64,000 nucleotides of DNA, taken from NCBI GenBank assembly GCA_029906195.1, contig JARWSJ010000002.1, forward strand, positions 1,488,001 through 1,552,000. Reading direction: 5' to 3'. This DNA is from Chitinophagaceae bacterium 26-R-25 (GTDB taxonomy: Bacteria; Bacteroidota; Bacteroidia; Chitinophagales; Chitinophagaceae). The number at the start of each line of letters is the position of its first letter. The first letter of the stretch is position 1. Below are positions 17,479 through 26,491 of this stretch, in pieces. Under the pieces are notes generated by a model. The model was not told the DNA's origin and searched no databases. It saw only the letters and a list, made by a program, of their open reading frames with translations. A program made the translations under genes and the position numbers.

Positions 17479-18093
17479 TTGTCATTATTGAATATATCAC
17501 ATACATATTCAGAGAAAGAATTATTGCTGCAAGTCGCATCCGGCAATGAAGATGCATTTGCGACACTTTTTAATGCGTGGCGAGATAAACTCTACTTTTA
17601 TATTCTGCGTATCACTGATTCCTCCCAGGATGCCGAAGACGTTGTGCAGGAAGTATTCGTGAAATTATGGCTCATTCGTAAGTCGCTACAAGATGTGGAG
17701 CATTTCGGTTCCTATCTGTATCGCATGGCACATAATTATGCGGTGACTGGTATTCGACGAATGGCTCGTGAGACTATTCGCGTATCTGAACTTCAGGCAA
17801 ATGCAAATGCAGATAATCCGGCTGCTGACGAGATTTTGTACCAAAAGCAATTGCACGAAAAATTAAAAACCATAGTAACTGCGCTGCCTCAGCAGCAGAG
17901 ACTTGTTTACACCCTTAGTCGTGAACAGGGACTAAAACAGGAAGACATTGCCCAACAACTCCATATTAGCATATCAACGGTACAGAATCACATGACCCAG
18001 GCTTTGCGAACTATTCGTAAGGAGCTAGGCGGAGGCTATTCCCGCACAGCCATTTACTTAATCCTGGCTGCTATTGCTACAAAAAGTTCCTGA
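17479..18093 (+). CDS. ECF RNA polymerase sigma-70 factor (FecI-like)
   Basis: An extracytoplasmic-function sigma factor that should direct transcription of the neighbouring SusC/SusD locus. Region 2 lies at about residues 25-92 with DSSQDAEDVVQEVFVKLW. Region 4 lies at about 130-185 with the helix-turn-helix EDIAQQLHISISTVQNHMTQAL. A hydrophobic C-terminal tail (YLILAAIATKS) is typical of Bacteroidota members. The start is a TTG at 17479; an in-frame stop lies just upstream, a second TTG is at 17488, and no ATG is nearby. The anti-sigma gene follows after 165 nt. In the family, SusC senses substrate and signals through FecR to this factor. Confidence 0.9.
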   Translation: MSLLNISHTYSEKELLLQVASGNEDAFATLFNAWRDKLYFYILRITDSSQDAEDVVQEVFVKLWLIRKSLQDVEHFGSYLYRMAHNYAVTGIRRMARETIRVSELQANANADNPAADEILYQKQLHEKLKTIVTALPQQQRLVYTLSREQGLKQEDIAQQLHISISTVQNHMTQALRTIRKELGGGYSRTAIYLILAAIATKSS

Positions 18094-18197
18094 TTTTAAA
18101 ATGCGCACTCACTTCACAAACATTGTTAGAACGTTGAATCTTTTTTAGATTTTTTGATCCTGATTTTTTTAAAAAATTTTTTTTCGGGGCTAGGAGT

Positions 18198-18241
18198 TTT
18201 TCTTTTGCAGTGCGTCATATATAGGACACTGTAAAAGAAAA
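18198..18241. promoter_or_regulatory. 15-bp inverted repeat in the sigma/anti-sigma intergenic region
   Basis: TTTTCTTTTGCAGTG at 18198-18212 pairs with CACTGTAAAAGAAAA at 18227-18241, with one G-U pair, around a 14-nt loop. It ends 17 nt before the anti-sigma ATG and follows an AAAAAATTTTTTTT stretch. It could attenuate or stabilise the anti-sigma mRNA or be an operator; no T-tract follows, so simple termination is unlikely. Confidence 0.5.
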
Positions 18242-18258
18242 AAATCTAAACAAGAGCT

Positions 18259-19458
18259 ATGGGCGATAAAAATATAGCGGATCTGCTGGGCCGTTTTTTC
18301 AAAGGAAAAATCACTCCCGAAGAAAAGAACATACTGGCAGATTTGATAAGCATATCAGAAGATGAGGAACTCGACAGGTTGATGGAGCAGGCATGGGATC
18401 AGTTCGAGCCGGCTGAAACAGTAGGCATCGACCAATCGCGACAGATGCTTCAAGCCATTTTAATGAAAGGTAAAGATGAAGAGGCTGGACAATCAAAAGT
18501 CATAAATATAAGGTCCCGCAGATGGTGGCGAGTTGGAGCAGCAGCCATTATTATTGGCATAATTGGTTCAGGGATTTTAATTTTCTTCAACCATAGCTCC
18601 TCACCGAAAGATGTGCAAAATATTGCAGTGGTTAAGCCCACTAAGCCTGATATTGCTGCCCCTAATTCAGTCAATGCAGTGCTGACGCTTGCGAATGGAC
18701 AACAGGTTGTACTGGATAGTGTGCAAAACGGCGCATTGGCGTCGCAGGGTGCTGCAAGTATTTCAAAATTATCCAGCGATAAGATTGCTTACAATAGCAC
18801 AGGTGCCGAAAATTCCAAAATTGAATACAATACACTTACTGTACCAAGAGGAAGCAGGATTATCCATCTTGTTCTGGCGGATGGCACTTCGGTGTTTCTA
18901 AACGCTGCTTCATCCATCACTTACCCCACAGCATTTTCGGGCAACGAAAGAAAAGTAGAAGTAAGCGGTGAGGCATATTTTGATGTGGCACGCGACCCAA
19001 TGAAGAGCTTCATCGTAAGTGCAAACGGCGTTAACACCGAAGTGCTAGGGACGCAGTTCAATGTAAACGCTTATAACGATGATGGGTCAATTGATGTTAC
19101 GCTTTTGCAGGGACGTGTGAAAATAGCGAACGATGAAAATTCAACGATTCTTGCGCCCGGCCAGCAAGGACAATTAAACAAGAAAGGGAAAATTGATTTG
19201 AATAAAGATGTTGATACCGACCAGGTGATGGCCTGGAAAAATGGTTTATTCAATTTCAACAACCAAAGCGTAGAAAGCATCATGCTGCAAATATCAAGAT
19301 GGTATAATGTACGTGTGGTATATGAAGGAAAGAGGAGTGAAAAACATTTTTCCGGTATTATGAGCCGCAACGACAATATATCAGCAGTACTAAAAATTAT
19401 GCAGCTGGCAGGTATTCAATTTAAAATAGAAGGAGATGTAATTACTGTAAGTCAATAA
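18259..19458 (+). CDS. FecR-type anti-sigma factor with DUF4974
   Basis: A single-pass inner-membrane regulator that holds the ECF sigma factor and releases or activates it on a signal from the STN domain of its SusC partner. The cytosolic N-terminal part covers residues 1-88. The membrane helix lies at about 90-110 (WWRVGAAAIIIGIIGSGILIF). The periplasmic FecR domain follows (about 190-290, with LADGTSVFLNAASSITYP) and the C-terminal DUF4974 domain is at about 325-398, an STN-like fold. The length, 399 residues, is typical. It sits between the sigma factor and SusC genes, the standard order. Confidence 0.92.
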   Translation: MGDKNIADLLGRFFKGKITPEEKNILADLISISEDEELDRLMEQAWDQFEPAETVGIDQSRQMLQAILMKGKDEEAGQSKVINIRSRRWWRVGAAAIIIGIIGSGILIFFNHSSSPKDVQNIAVVKPTKPDIAAPNSVNAVLTLANGQQVVLDSVQNGALASQGAASISKLSSDKIAYNSTGAENSKIEYNTLTVPRGSRIIHLVLADGTSVFLNAASSITYPTAFSGNERKVEVSGEAYFDVARDPMKSFIVSANGVNTEVLGTQFNVNAYNDDGSIDVTLLQGRVKIANDENSTILAPGQQGQLNKKGKIDLNKDVDTDQVMAWKNGLFNFNNQSVESIMLQISRWYNVRVVYEGKRSEKHFSGIMSRNDNISAVLKIMQLAGIQFKIEGDVITVSQ

Positions 19459-19488
19459 AAAGGGTTCTCAGTTTAATTCAAAAGAAAA

Positions 19489-19513
19489 CCGCCCCGAGTA
19501 CCATTCGGGACGG
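19489..19513 (+). promoter_or_regulatory. Hairpin in the susC leader of the first locus
   Basis: CCGCCCCGA and TCGGGACGG form a 9-bp stem with one C-A mismatch and a 7-nt loop. It lies 30 nt after the anti-sigma stop and 75 nt before the susC ATG. There is no T-tract after it, so partial termination or mRNA processing is more likely than a full terminator. Confidence 0.5.
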
Positions 19514-19588
19514 CTAATAAATTGGATTAATACTTTTTAATAATCAAGGCATAGATGACTATTGCTTAATCCAAAACAAAACAAAGTT

Positions 19589-22500
19589 ATGAATTTAACG
19601 ATTCAACGATTGCTCTATCGAAAAAGAAAAGCAATCTTTAAAACACTGCTTGTTATGAAACTAACTGCCATTATTTTGCTCTGCGCCTGCCTGCAGGTAA
19701 ACGCAAGAGGATTTGGCCAACAAACGGTTACCCTTTCCGAAAAAAATGCTTCTGTGAAGCAGATTTTTAAAGAGATTAACCGGCAAACCGGCTTCAAGTT
19801 CTTTTACCAGGAGGAATTGCTAAAGCAGGCCGGTAAAGTAAGTATCGATGTAAAAAATGTGTCGATCGACGATGCATTAAAAATCTGCTTCAGGGACCTG
19901 CCGTTTGAGTACACAATTGAGAACGCAACAATCGTTGTGAAACCTGCTCAAAAAAAATACCTGCAGGAGACTGCCGGTGCAACAGTCACTACTATAAACA
20001 TTACGGGAACTGTATTAGATGAAAACGGTAAGCCGCTGGCTGGAGCTTCTGTTAAATTGAAAGGAACAGATAAAGGAACCTCTACTGATAAAAATGGAAG
20101 CTTTTCGATGGTGGTTGCAAACGATCTGAATAATTTGGTGATCTCTTACGTGGGATATGAAACAGTTGAGCTGCCCGTGTCTAAATCAGGCGACATGAGG
20201 ATTGTTTTAAAGCCGGCTGAATCCAAGATGACCGATTTAGTGGTAGTTGGCTATGGCGATCAAAAGAAAAGGACACTGACCACAGCGATTTCTTCCGTTT
20301 CAGCTAAGCAGATAAAAGATTTGCCGGTTTTAAATCCCGGTGCTGCATTAATGGGTCAGATTTCAGGCGTTAGCGTACAGGCCACCAACGGTGCGCCTGG
20401 GCAGGCACCTGTACTTAGAGTAAGAGGTACGGGTTCCATCAATGCAGGAAACTCTCCTTTATATGTAGTAGATGGGTATCCACTACCGGATAACTCTGCC
20501 TTTAATCTTATAAGTCCTATAGACATAGAATCTATCCAGGTACTGAAAGATGCCGCTGCTTGTGCTATTTATGGATCAAGAGGGGGTAATGGGGTGGTAA
20601 TGGTAACTACCAAAAAAGGCAGCAACAGCAAAACAAAATTTGCTTTTAATGCCTATACAGGTACTCAGCAGAGGCTTAAAAAAGTATCCGTATTAAATAC
20701 CCCTGAGTTGATTGACTATATGAAAGAGGGATATACCAATCTGGGAAAGCCAATACCTCCGTCTTTTGTAAATCCGCCCGCTGATTTACCGAATACCGAC
20801 TGGCAGGATCAAATATTCAGAAATGCCTTGCAACAAAGTTATCAGTTGAGCGCAAGTGGTGGTTCTAATGCAGTACAGTATTCTATTTCAGGCAGCTACA
20901 CATCGCAGGATGGTATTGTTAAGGGTACCGGTTACCAACGTTTTAATTTGCGGGCAAATATGGATGCGCAATTAAATAAATATATTAAGGTAGGTGTTTC
21001 CTTAGTGCCTTCTTTTATTGTTAATACTAATAAAGATACAAGAGGAGACGGTTCAGAAGCTGCTACCGGCGGTACTGGTGCACTTGGCGGCTTTTATGGC
21101 ATTATAGCAAATGCGGCGATGATGCCTCAGCTATTCCCTGTAAAATATGCTAATGGTAATTATGCGCAACCAAGTATTGACCCGCTCGGTTTTGGGTTTT
21201 CTCCCAACTTTACAAACCCTATGGCCATAATAGGTCTTTACGAAGACAAAACCAAATCTACGGTGCTTCTCGGAAATACGTACCTGGAAGCTAATATTTT
21301 GCCAGGGCTGAAATTTAAAACCATGTTTGGGTTTATTAACAGCAATTCCACACGCAATGTTTTTACCCCTTCAACTTATGGAGGGGGGGGGAGTACTTTA
21401 GCAACGTTTACCAATCCGCTCTTGTCGGCTGTAAAGGCTCAACGGCAAGTGGGGGTAAACACCAACTGGGTGTCGGAGAACTATTTTACCTATGATAAAA
21501 ACTTTGGGAATCATTATATCAATGTTGTTGCCGGATATTCCGCACAGCAAAACGTAGTTACAAATGAAACGCTGAATGGTGTAACGGGGACTTTTTTAAC
21601 TGATGCAGTACACACAGTAGCAGGAGCCGGACAAACACTGGGCACTACTTTTTATTCGGGAAACAACCTGACTTCAGTATATGCAAGGGCTAATTATGCA
21701 TACAAAGAAAAATACCTATTTGGTGCCGCTTTCAGAAGGGATGGTTCTTCTCGCTTTGGTGACAATAATAAATATGCAAACTTTCCCTCTCTATCAGCAG
21801 GATGGCGTATTAAGCAGGAAAAGTTCATGGATAAACTGGATGTTATCAGCGATTTAAAATTAAGAGCAAGCTACGGTGAAACCGGAAATAATAATATTGG
21901 GGATTACGCCTGGCAAAATTACCTCGCATCAGCCAATTATGTTTTGGGTTCAAACAATGGCACTGCAAACTACGGCTACCTACCGGGTTCATTGGCTAAC
22001 CCGAACCTAAGCTGGGAAAAGAATCAACAAACGGACCTTGGCTTAGAAGCTGCCTTTCTCAAAGATCGTATTTACTTAAATGTAGATTTATATAGGAGAA
22101 TTACTTCCAATTTGTTGCTTAACAGAGCTGTTCCTGCCATCAATGGTTTTGGTTTAAACGTTATGGAAAACATTGGTAAAGTGCAAAATCAGGGTTTGGA
22201 AATAGGACTTGCTACTAAAAATTTGGTGGGCCGTTTTAGATGGAATACCAACTTTAATATCACGGTCAACCAAAATAAAGTGTTGGAATTGGTGAATCAT
22301 ACACCTATCTACCAAGTTTTCCTCAATTCGTATAGAATTGAAGAAGGGAAACCGATTGATCAGTTTTGGGGTTACAAACAAATTGGCGTATACGCGGACC
22401 AGAAGGATGTTGATAACAGCCCCGTATGGGCGGCTAATGCCCTGAAACCGGGCGATGTTAAATATGAGGATCATAATCATGATGGCAAAGTGGATGTGAA

Positions 22501-23017
22501 TGATATGCAATCTTTAGGGCATGCATCACCCAAATTCCTGTTTGGATTCGTAAACACATTTCAGTATTCTAATTTCGATTTGAATATCATTATCCGCGGA
22601 TCTTACGGCAGTAAAAACTTGTATGCTATCGACCGTAATCAATTCAGATTCTTTGGTAGTGTTAATCCAAGAACAAATGTATTGGATCGCTGGAAGTCTG
22701 TACAAGACCCCGGAAATGGTATGGAACCAAGAGCTGGTGGTCTTGCACAAGATGCGATGTCAGACCGCTATCTTCATGATGCATCGTTCCTACACATTGC
22801 CAATGTAACGCTTGGTTATTCATTCCCTAAAAAGACAAAGGCTTTTGATGCTTTGCGCATTTATGCGTCTTGTCAGAATCTTGCGATGTTCACTAAAAAA
22901 TATCCGGGCTATAACCCTGAAGCAAATTCGTCTAATGATGCTACTTTAGGGGTCGACAACGGTGTTTCATACCCATTGAATCGCACTTTTATCTTAGGCC
23001 TTAATTTGAATTTTTAA
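19589..23017 (+). CDS. SusC/RagA family TonB-linked outer membrane protein with STN domain
   Basis: The outer membrane barrel imports oligosaccharides with its SusD lid, powered by TonB. The start is the ATG at 19589 (MNLTIQRL); a TTG at 19562 is rejected. A long signal region ends around QVNARGFGQ. An STN domain (about residues 45-110) makes it a signalling transporter paired with the FecR/FecI genes just upstream. A carboxypeptidase-regulatory-like domain follows (about 135-215, GTVLDENGKPLAGASV), then the plug with the SusC signature region (DLVVVGYG, later AAACAIYGSRGGNGVVMVTTKKG), then the barrel. The length is about 1142 residues and the C-terminus FILGLNLNF ends in an aromatic residue as barrels do. 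Confidence 0.95.
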   Translation: MNLTIQRLLYRKRKAIFKTLLVMKLTAIILLCACLQVNARGFGQQTVTLSEKNASVKQIFKEINRQTGFKFFYQEELLKQAGKVSIDVKNVSIDDALKICFRDLPFEYTIENATIVVKPAQKKYLQETAGATVTTINITGTVLDENGKPLAGASVKLKGTDKGTSTDKNGSFSMVVANDLNNLVISYVGYETVELPVSKSGDMRIVLKPAESKMTDLVVVGYGDQKKRTLTTAISSVSAKQIKDLPVLNPGAALMGQISGVSVQATNGAPGQAPVLRVRGTGSINAGNSPLYVVDGYPLPDNSAFNLISPIDIESIQVLKDAAACAIYGSRGGNGVVMVTTKKGSNSKTKFAFNAYTGTQQRLKKVSVLNTPELIDYMKEGYTNLGKPIPPSFVNPPADLPNTDWQDQIFRNALQQSYQLSASGGSNAVQYSISGSYTSQDGIVKGTGYQRFNLRANMDAQLNKYIKVGVSLVPSFIVNTNKDTRGDGSEAATGGTGALGGFYGIIANAAMMPQLFPVKYANGNYAQPSIDPLGFGFSPNFTNPMAIIGLYEDKTKSTVLLGNTYLEANILPGLKFKTMFGFINSNSTRNVFTPSTYGGGGSTLATFTNPLLSAVKAQRQVGVNTNWVSENYFTYDKNFGNHYINVVAGYSAQQNVVTNETLNGVTGTFLTDAVHTVAGAGQTLGTTFYSGNNLTSVYARANYAYKEKYLFGAAFRRDGSSRFGDNNKYANFPSLSAGWRIKQEKFMDKLDVISDLKLRASYGETGNNNIGDYAWQNYLASANYVLGSNNGTANYGYLPGSLANPNLSWEKNQQTDLGLEAAFLKDRIYLNVDLYRRITSNLLLNRAVPAINGFGLNVMENIGKVQNQGLEIGLATKNLVGRFRWNTNFNITVNQNKVLELVNHTPIYQVFLNSYRIEEGKPIDQFWGYKQIGVYADQKDVDNSPVWAANALKPGDVKYEDHNHDGKVDVNDMQSLGHASPKFLFGFVNTFQYSNFDLNIIIRGSYGSKNLYAIDRNQFRFFGSVNPRTNVLDRWKSVQDPGNGMEPRAGGLAQDAMSDRYLHDASFLHIANVTLGYSFPKKTKAFDALRIYASCQNLAMFTKKYPGYNPEANSSNDATLGVDNGVSYPLNRTFILGLNLNF

Positions 23018-23035
23018 TCTTAATCTTCATCTATC

Positions 23036-24439
23036 ATGAAATATAGTATTAAATATATAGCAATCTGCTCGCTGGCAATGAGTACAATAGTCGGTTGTAA
23101 GCGTGATTTTATCGAATTATCAGACCCCAATAGGATTTATTCAGATAATTATATTAAAGATGCTACAAGTTTGGGAAGCTCCGTAACGGCAGCGTACAGT
23201 ACAATGCTGCCCATTTATAACACAACTTTTCAGGCATTCGGCGATGTTGCTTCGGACAATTCAACGACTCAGATAGGCGGTCCTGCTTATAATTTGTTGG
23301 ACGCGTTTACATTTGATCAAACATGGGGAACTTTTGCTACCATGTGGAATGCGTCATACAAGTCAATTGCCCAAAGCAATTTGGTAATTGCGAAAGGCGC
23401 TGCTGTACCGATGGACGAAACATTGCGGGGCCGTTATTTGGCGGAAGCAAAATTTATTCGTGCGTTGAACTACTTCAATTTAGTGAGACTGTATGGCGAT
23501 GTTCCATTGGTTACCGTACCTCTTTACGATTACAAGGACTCCTACAGTTATGGTCGGACGCCGGTAGCGGATGTGTATACTCAAATTGTGAAAGACCTTA
23601 CCGAAGCCGCTGCGGTGTTGCCTGCAAGCTATACTGGTGCTGATCTTGGCCGGGTTACCAGTGGGGCTGCAACTGCATTGTTGGGAAAGGTTTACCTGAC
23701 ACAGAAAAAATACACTGAAGCGTTAACCGCTTTGAATAATGTGACCGGCTATTCATTGTTAAGCGACTTCAATAGTATCTTCAGTACCACCAATGAAATG
23801 AACAATGAAATTATTTTCGCGGTACGCTATTCCAGAACTGTGACTGGTTTAGGAAGCACGTTTGGCGCTTATATGGCTTCCAATTCCTATAACACTGAAA
23901 TGCCTGAAGTGTCAACCTTGTACAGCAGCGGAGATAAAAGAGCTGCCATTTCTGTTGCGTATAATGCAGGCTATAAGCCTACTAAATACTATTGTTCAAA
24001 GTTTATCGATCCACTAGCTACTTCACCGGGTATTGCGGAGAACGACTGGATCGTCCTGCGTTATGCCGACGTCTTGCTAATGAAGGCAGAAGTACTGAAT
24101 GAACTCAACAGAACAGTAGAAGCTTTAGATCCTATCAACCAGGTTCGTGCGCGTGCAGGATTGCTTCCACTTGCAAGCCTCACCCAGTCTGACTTTAGAC
24201 TGGCTGTAGAAACCGAGCGTAGGATGGAGTTTATGTTGGAAGGGCAGCGTTGGTTCGACCTGGTAAGAACAGACCGTGCGGTAGCTGTTATGAATGCTCA
24301 CTTTGCAGCTAATTCAGGGAGTACTTCAGCGTACTATGGTACAACTGCGCCTGTTATGAAGCCGACCAATGTGTTGTTCCCGGTTCCTTTCGTCGAAATA
24401 CAAACCAATTCTAAAATAACACAGAATCCAGGATATTAA
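23036..24439 (+). CDS. SusD/RagB family glycan-binding lipoprotein
   Basis: SusD is the surface lipoprotein lid of the SusCD transporter and binds the glycan. The signal ends in STIVGC with the lipid-anchored Cys21. The TPR-like helical region includes RGRYLAEAKFIRALNYFNLVRLYGDVPLV (about residues 130-158), and the C-terminal part has EVLNELNRTVEALDPINQVRARAGL and ETERRMEFMLEGQRWFDLVRT, both family hallmarks. It begins 18 nt after susC. The length, 467 residues, is a little short for the family. A hairpin follows the gene. Confidence 0.95.
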   Translation: MKYSIKYIAICSLAMSTIVGCKRDFIELSDPNRIYSDNYIKDATSLGSSVTAAYSTMLPIYNTTFQAFGDVASDNSTTQIGGPAYNLLDAFTFDQTWGTFATMWNASYKSIAQSNLVIAKGAAVPMDETLRGRYLAEAKFIRALNYFNLVRLYGDVPLVTVPLYDYKDSYSYGRTPVADVYTQIVKDLTEAAAVLPASYTGADLGRVTSGAATALLGKVYLTQKKYTEALTALNNVTGYSLLSDFNSIFSTTNEMNNEIIFAVRYSRTVTGLGSTFGAYMASNSYNTEMPEVSTLYSSGDKRAAISVAYNAGYKPTKYYCSKFIDPLATSPGIAENDWIVLRYADVLLMKAEVLNELNRTVEALDPINQVRARAGLLPLASLTQSDFRLAVETERRMEFMLEGQRWFDLVRTDRAVAVMNAHFAANSGSTSAYYGTTAPVMKPTNVLFPVPFVEIQTNSKITQNPGY

Positions 24440-24477
24440 TACCTGCGAGCTTTATCCTTGTTGTTAATCGAAGAATA

Positions 24478-24514
24478 GTAGCCGGCATTTGTATCTAACA
24501 AATTGTCCGGCTAC
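24478..24514 (+). terminator. Hairpin after the first susD
   Basis: GTAGCCGG pairs with CCGGCTAC, with a second internal pairing TTTGT/ACAAA. The trailing sequence CTTAATATTATC is only weakly T-rich. It could act as a partial terminator that lowers expression of the enzyme genes relative to susCD, as is common in Sus-like operons. Confidence 0.55.
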
Positions 24515-24646
24515 TTAATATTATCTGCAACAAATAGCCACCACCGAATTAACAGCTTCCCAGCGTGTCGGTTTTCATCGTTATACTTTTCCTGCTGCAC
24601 CCAACAAGGGATGGGGTACCGGTAAAAAATGAAACTTTTCTAAATA

Positions 24647-26476
24647 ATGAATAAACGGAAAACCAAATCGACTGTCGGTACATTCTTTATGTTACTCTAT
24701 ACAATGACAACACGAATGTTATTTAAAACAAACATACCGTTACGCGTTAAAATGGTATGTGGGGTGTTTTTGATTTCGAGCTTCTGTCAAGCCCAGCAAA
24801 TTAAAATTTCAAATCAAGAAAAAAAACAGTTGTTCAATTCGATCAAAGAACTTGACAAAAAATATGATCCCCGGGAAAAAATGCTGGCTATAAAGATTGA
24901 AAAATGGAACTACCATACCGATGCGGCAAGCGGCAATTTTCATGATGTACGCGCTTCTCTTTTTTATGCGATAAAGCTCATGGATTATGGCGGAAAGGAT
25001 AATATCAATAAAGCAATTGATATTATTGAGAGCACAATAGCGCTGCAGGATACTGTTAGTCATTCTGCCACATGTGGTGTTTGGCCATACTTTAAGGAAG
25101 AACCTTTAGCGACCAAAAAATCACCCGTTGATTACAACTGGGCAGACTTCAATGCTGTAAGCTTGTTGGATATATGGATAGAACATAAGAGGGAACTTCC
25201 CGATAGTTTGCAAACCAAAATGCAAAAGGCAATACGCTTGGCAGCACGGTGCATTCAAAAGCGAAACGTTAGTCCCTCTTATACGAATATAGCTATCATG
25301 GGTACTTATGTTGCTTATATGGCAGCCAAGCTTTTTGATTATCACGATATGTTGCAATACGCACAAAACCGCTTAAAAAACTTTTATGAATACACTGTAA
25401 AAAGAGGCGGCTTTGAAGAGTATAACAGCCCTACTTATACGATAGTGGCTTTAGATGAGTTAAACAGAATGCAGCGTAACATCAAAGATACTTCTGCTTT
25501 GGTAATGATAGATTCTTTGTATGCATTGACCTGGAATATGATAGCTCGCCATTACCACAAACCTACGGGGCAATGGGCAGGGCCGCATAGCAGGGCTTAT
25601 AGTCCCGTTGTAGATTCTCTCTTTTCCGGCATTATTTATAAAGCGTCCGCAGGTAAAGTAGGTACGCCTACCTTTACGGGCGATGTTAAAACGACACATA
25701 AAATACCTCCTTATTTACTTCATTATTTTTTGACTCCGCAATACCCGCGAACAGAATCCGATGTGTTCGTCGTCAGTGATCCAAAGGTTTCGGGTACAGC
25801 ATACATGACATCAAAGTATGCATTGTCTACCGCTAATCGGTCAAGCATGTGGAATCAACGCCATCCCTTACTTATGTATTGGGGCACGGATAAAAAAACA
25901 AACTATTGCCAACTGAGGCTGTTGCATGATTTCTTTGATTTCAGCTCTGCAAGTTTTTGTGGCATGCAAGATAAAAACAGAGTGCTGGCCGGTATTAATT
26001 TTATCACAAACGGTGGTGATAAACATATCAGCATTGATCGAATAAAAAACGGTCATTTTAAAGCAAGTGATTTAAGACTTCGTTTTGAGTTTAATGCAGG
26101 TATCCCGATTACCGGTCTGCAATTGCCAAAATCGATTCTTGAACCATTCAGTTTCACAGCCGGTAATTTACCTTTCTATATTCATCCTTATACATTACAG
26201 TTTGGTGATTTGACTGGTAGGTGGGAAACAGGACAGGACAGTGCGAAAACATGGATCGACTTTGTAATCTATTCCGGAAGCTCAAGGGAGTTTAACCTGT
26301 CGGAAATTAATAACGCAGTTTTAGGATTTGCCATGGCTATCGACGAGACTTTGGAAGAACGTGATAAAAACATTGTCGTGTCCAGGAGTGAAAGTGATAT
26401 GCTAAATGTTCAATGGGGCAAATTGCAATTGCAAATTGCTGCAAAGCCAAAGGCTGCCGTCACAGTATTTTATTAA
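24647..26476 (+). CDS. Unrecognised secreted protein, 609 residues; possible new polysaccharide lyase or hydrolase
   Basis: I do not recognise the family. The N-terminus has several in-frame ATGs (24647, 24704, 24716). The segment VCGVFLISSFCQAQ looks like a signal peptide, so the mature protein should start near residue 50. The rest is mostly helical up to about residue 330, with aromatic and acidic patches: GVWPYF, NWADFNAVSLLDIW, GGFEEYNSPTYT and TGQWAGPHSRAYSP. A beta-rich C-terminal half follows. A helical toroid plus beta-sandwich is the layout of several polysaccharide lyases. It lies directly before a GH105 gene (15 nt), an enzyme that needs unsaturated lyase products, and no other lyase is visible in the locus. 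Confidence 0.75.
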   Translation: MNKRKTKSTVGTFFMLLYTMTTRMLFKTNIPLRVKMVCGVFLISSFCQAQQIKISNQEKKQLFNSIKELDKKYDPREKMLAIKIEKWNYHTDAASGNFHDVRASLFYAIKLMDYGGKDNINKAIDIIESTIALQDTVSHSATCGVWPYFKEEPLATKKSPVDYNWADFNAVSLLDIWIEHKRELPDSLQTKMQKAIRLAARCIQKRNVSPSYTNIAIMGTYVAYMAAKLFDYHDMLQYAQNRLKNFYEYTVKRGGFEEYNSPTYTIVALDELNRMQRNIKDTSALVMIDSLYALTWNMIARHYHKPTGQWAGPHSRAYSPVVDSLFSGIIYKASAGKVGTPTFTGDVKTTHKIPPYLLHYFLTPQYPRTESDVFVVSDPKVSGTAYMTSKYALSTANRSSMWNQRHPLLMYWGTDKKTNYCQLRLLHDFFDFSSASFCGMQDKNRVLAGINFITNGGDKHISIDRIKNGHFKASDLRLRFEFNAGIPITGLQLPKSILEPFSFTAGNLPFYIHPYTLQFGDLTGRWETGQDSAKTWIDFVIYSGSSREFNLSEINNAVLGFAMAIDETLEERDKNIVVSRSESDMLNVQWGKLQLQIAAKPKAAVTVFY

Positions 26477-26491
26477 ACATAATTTGGAATA

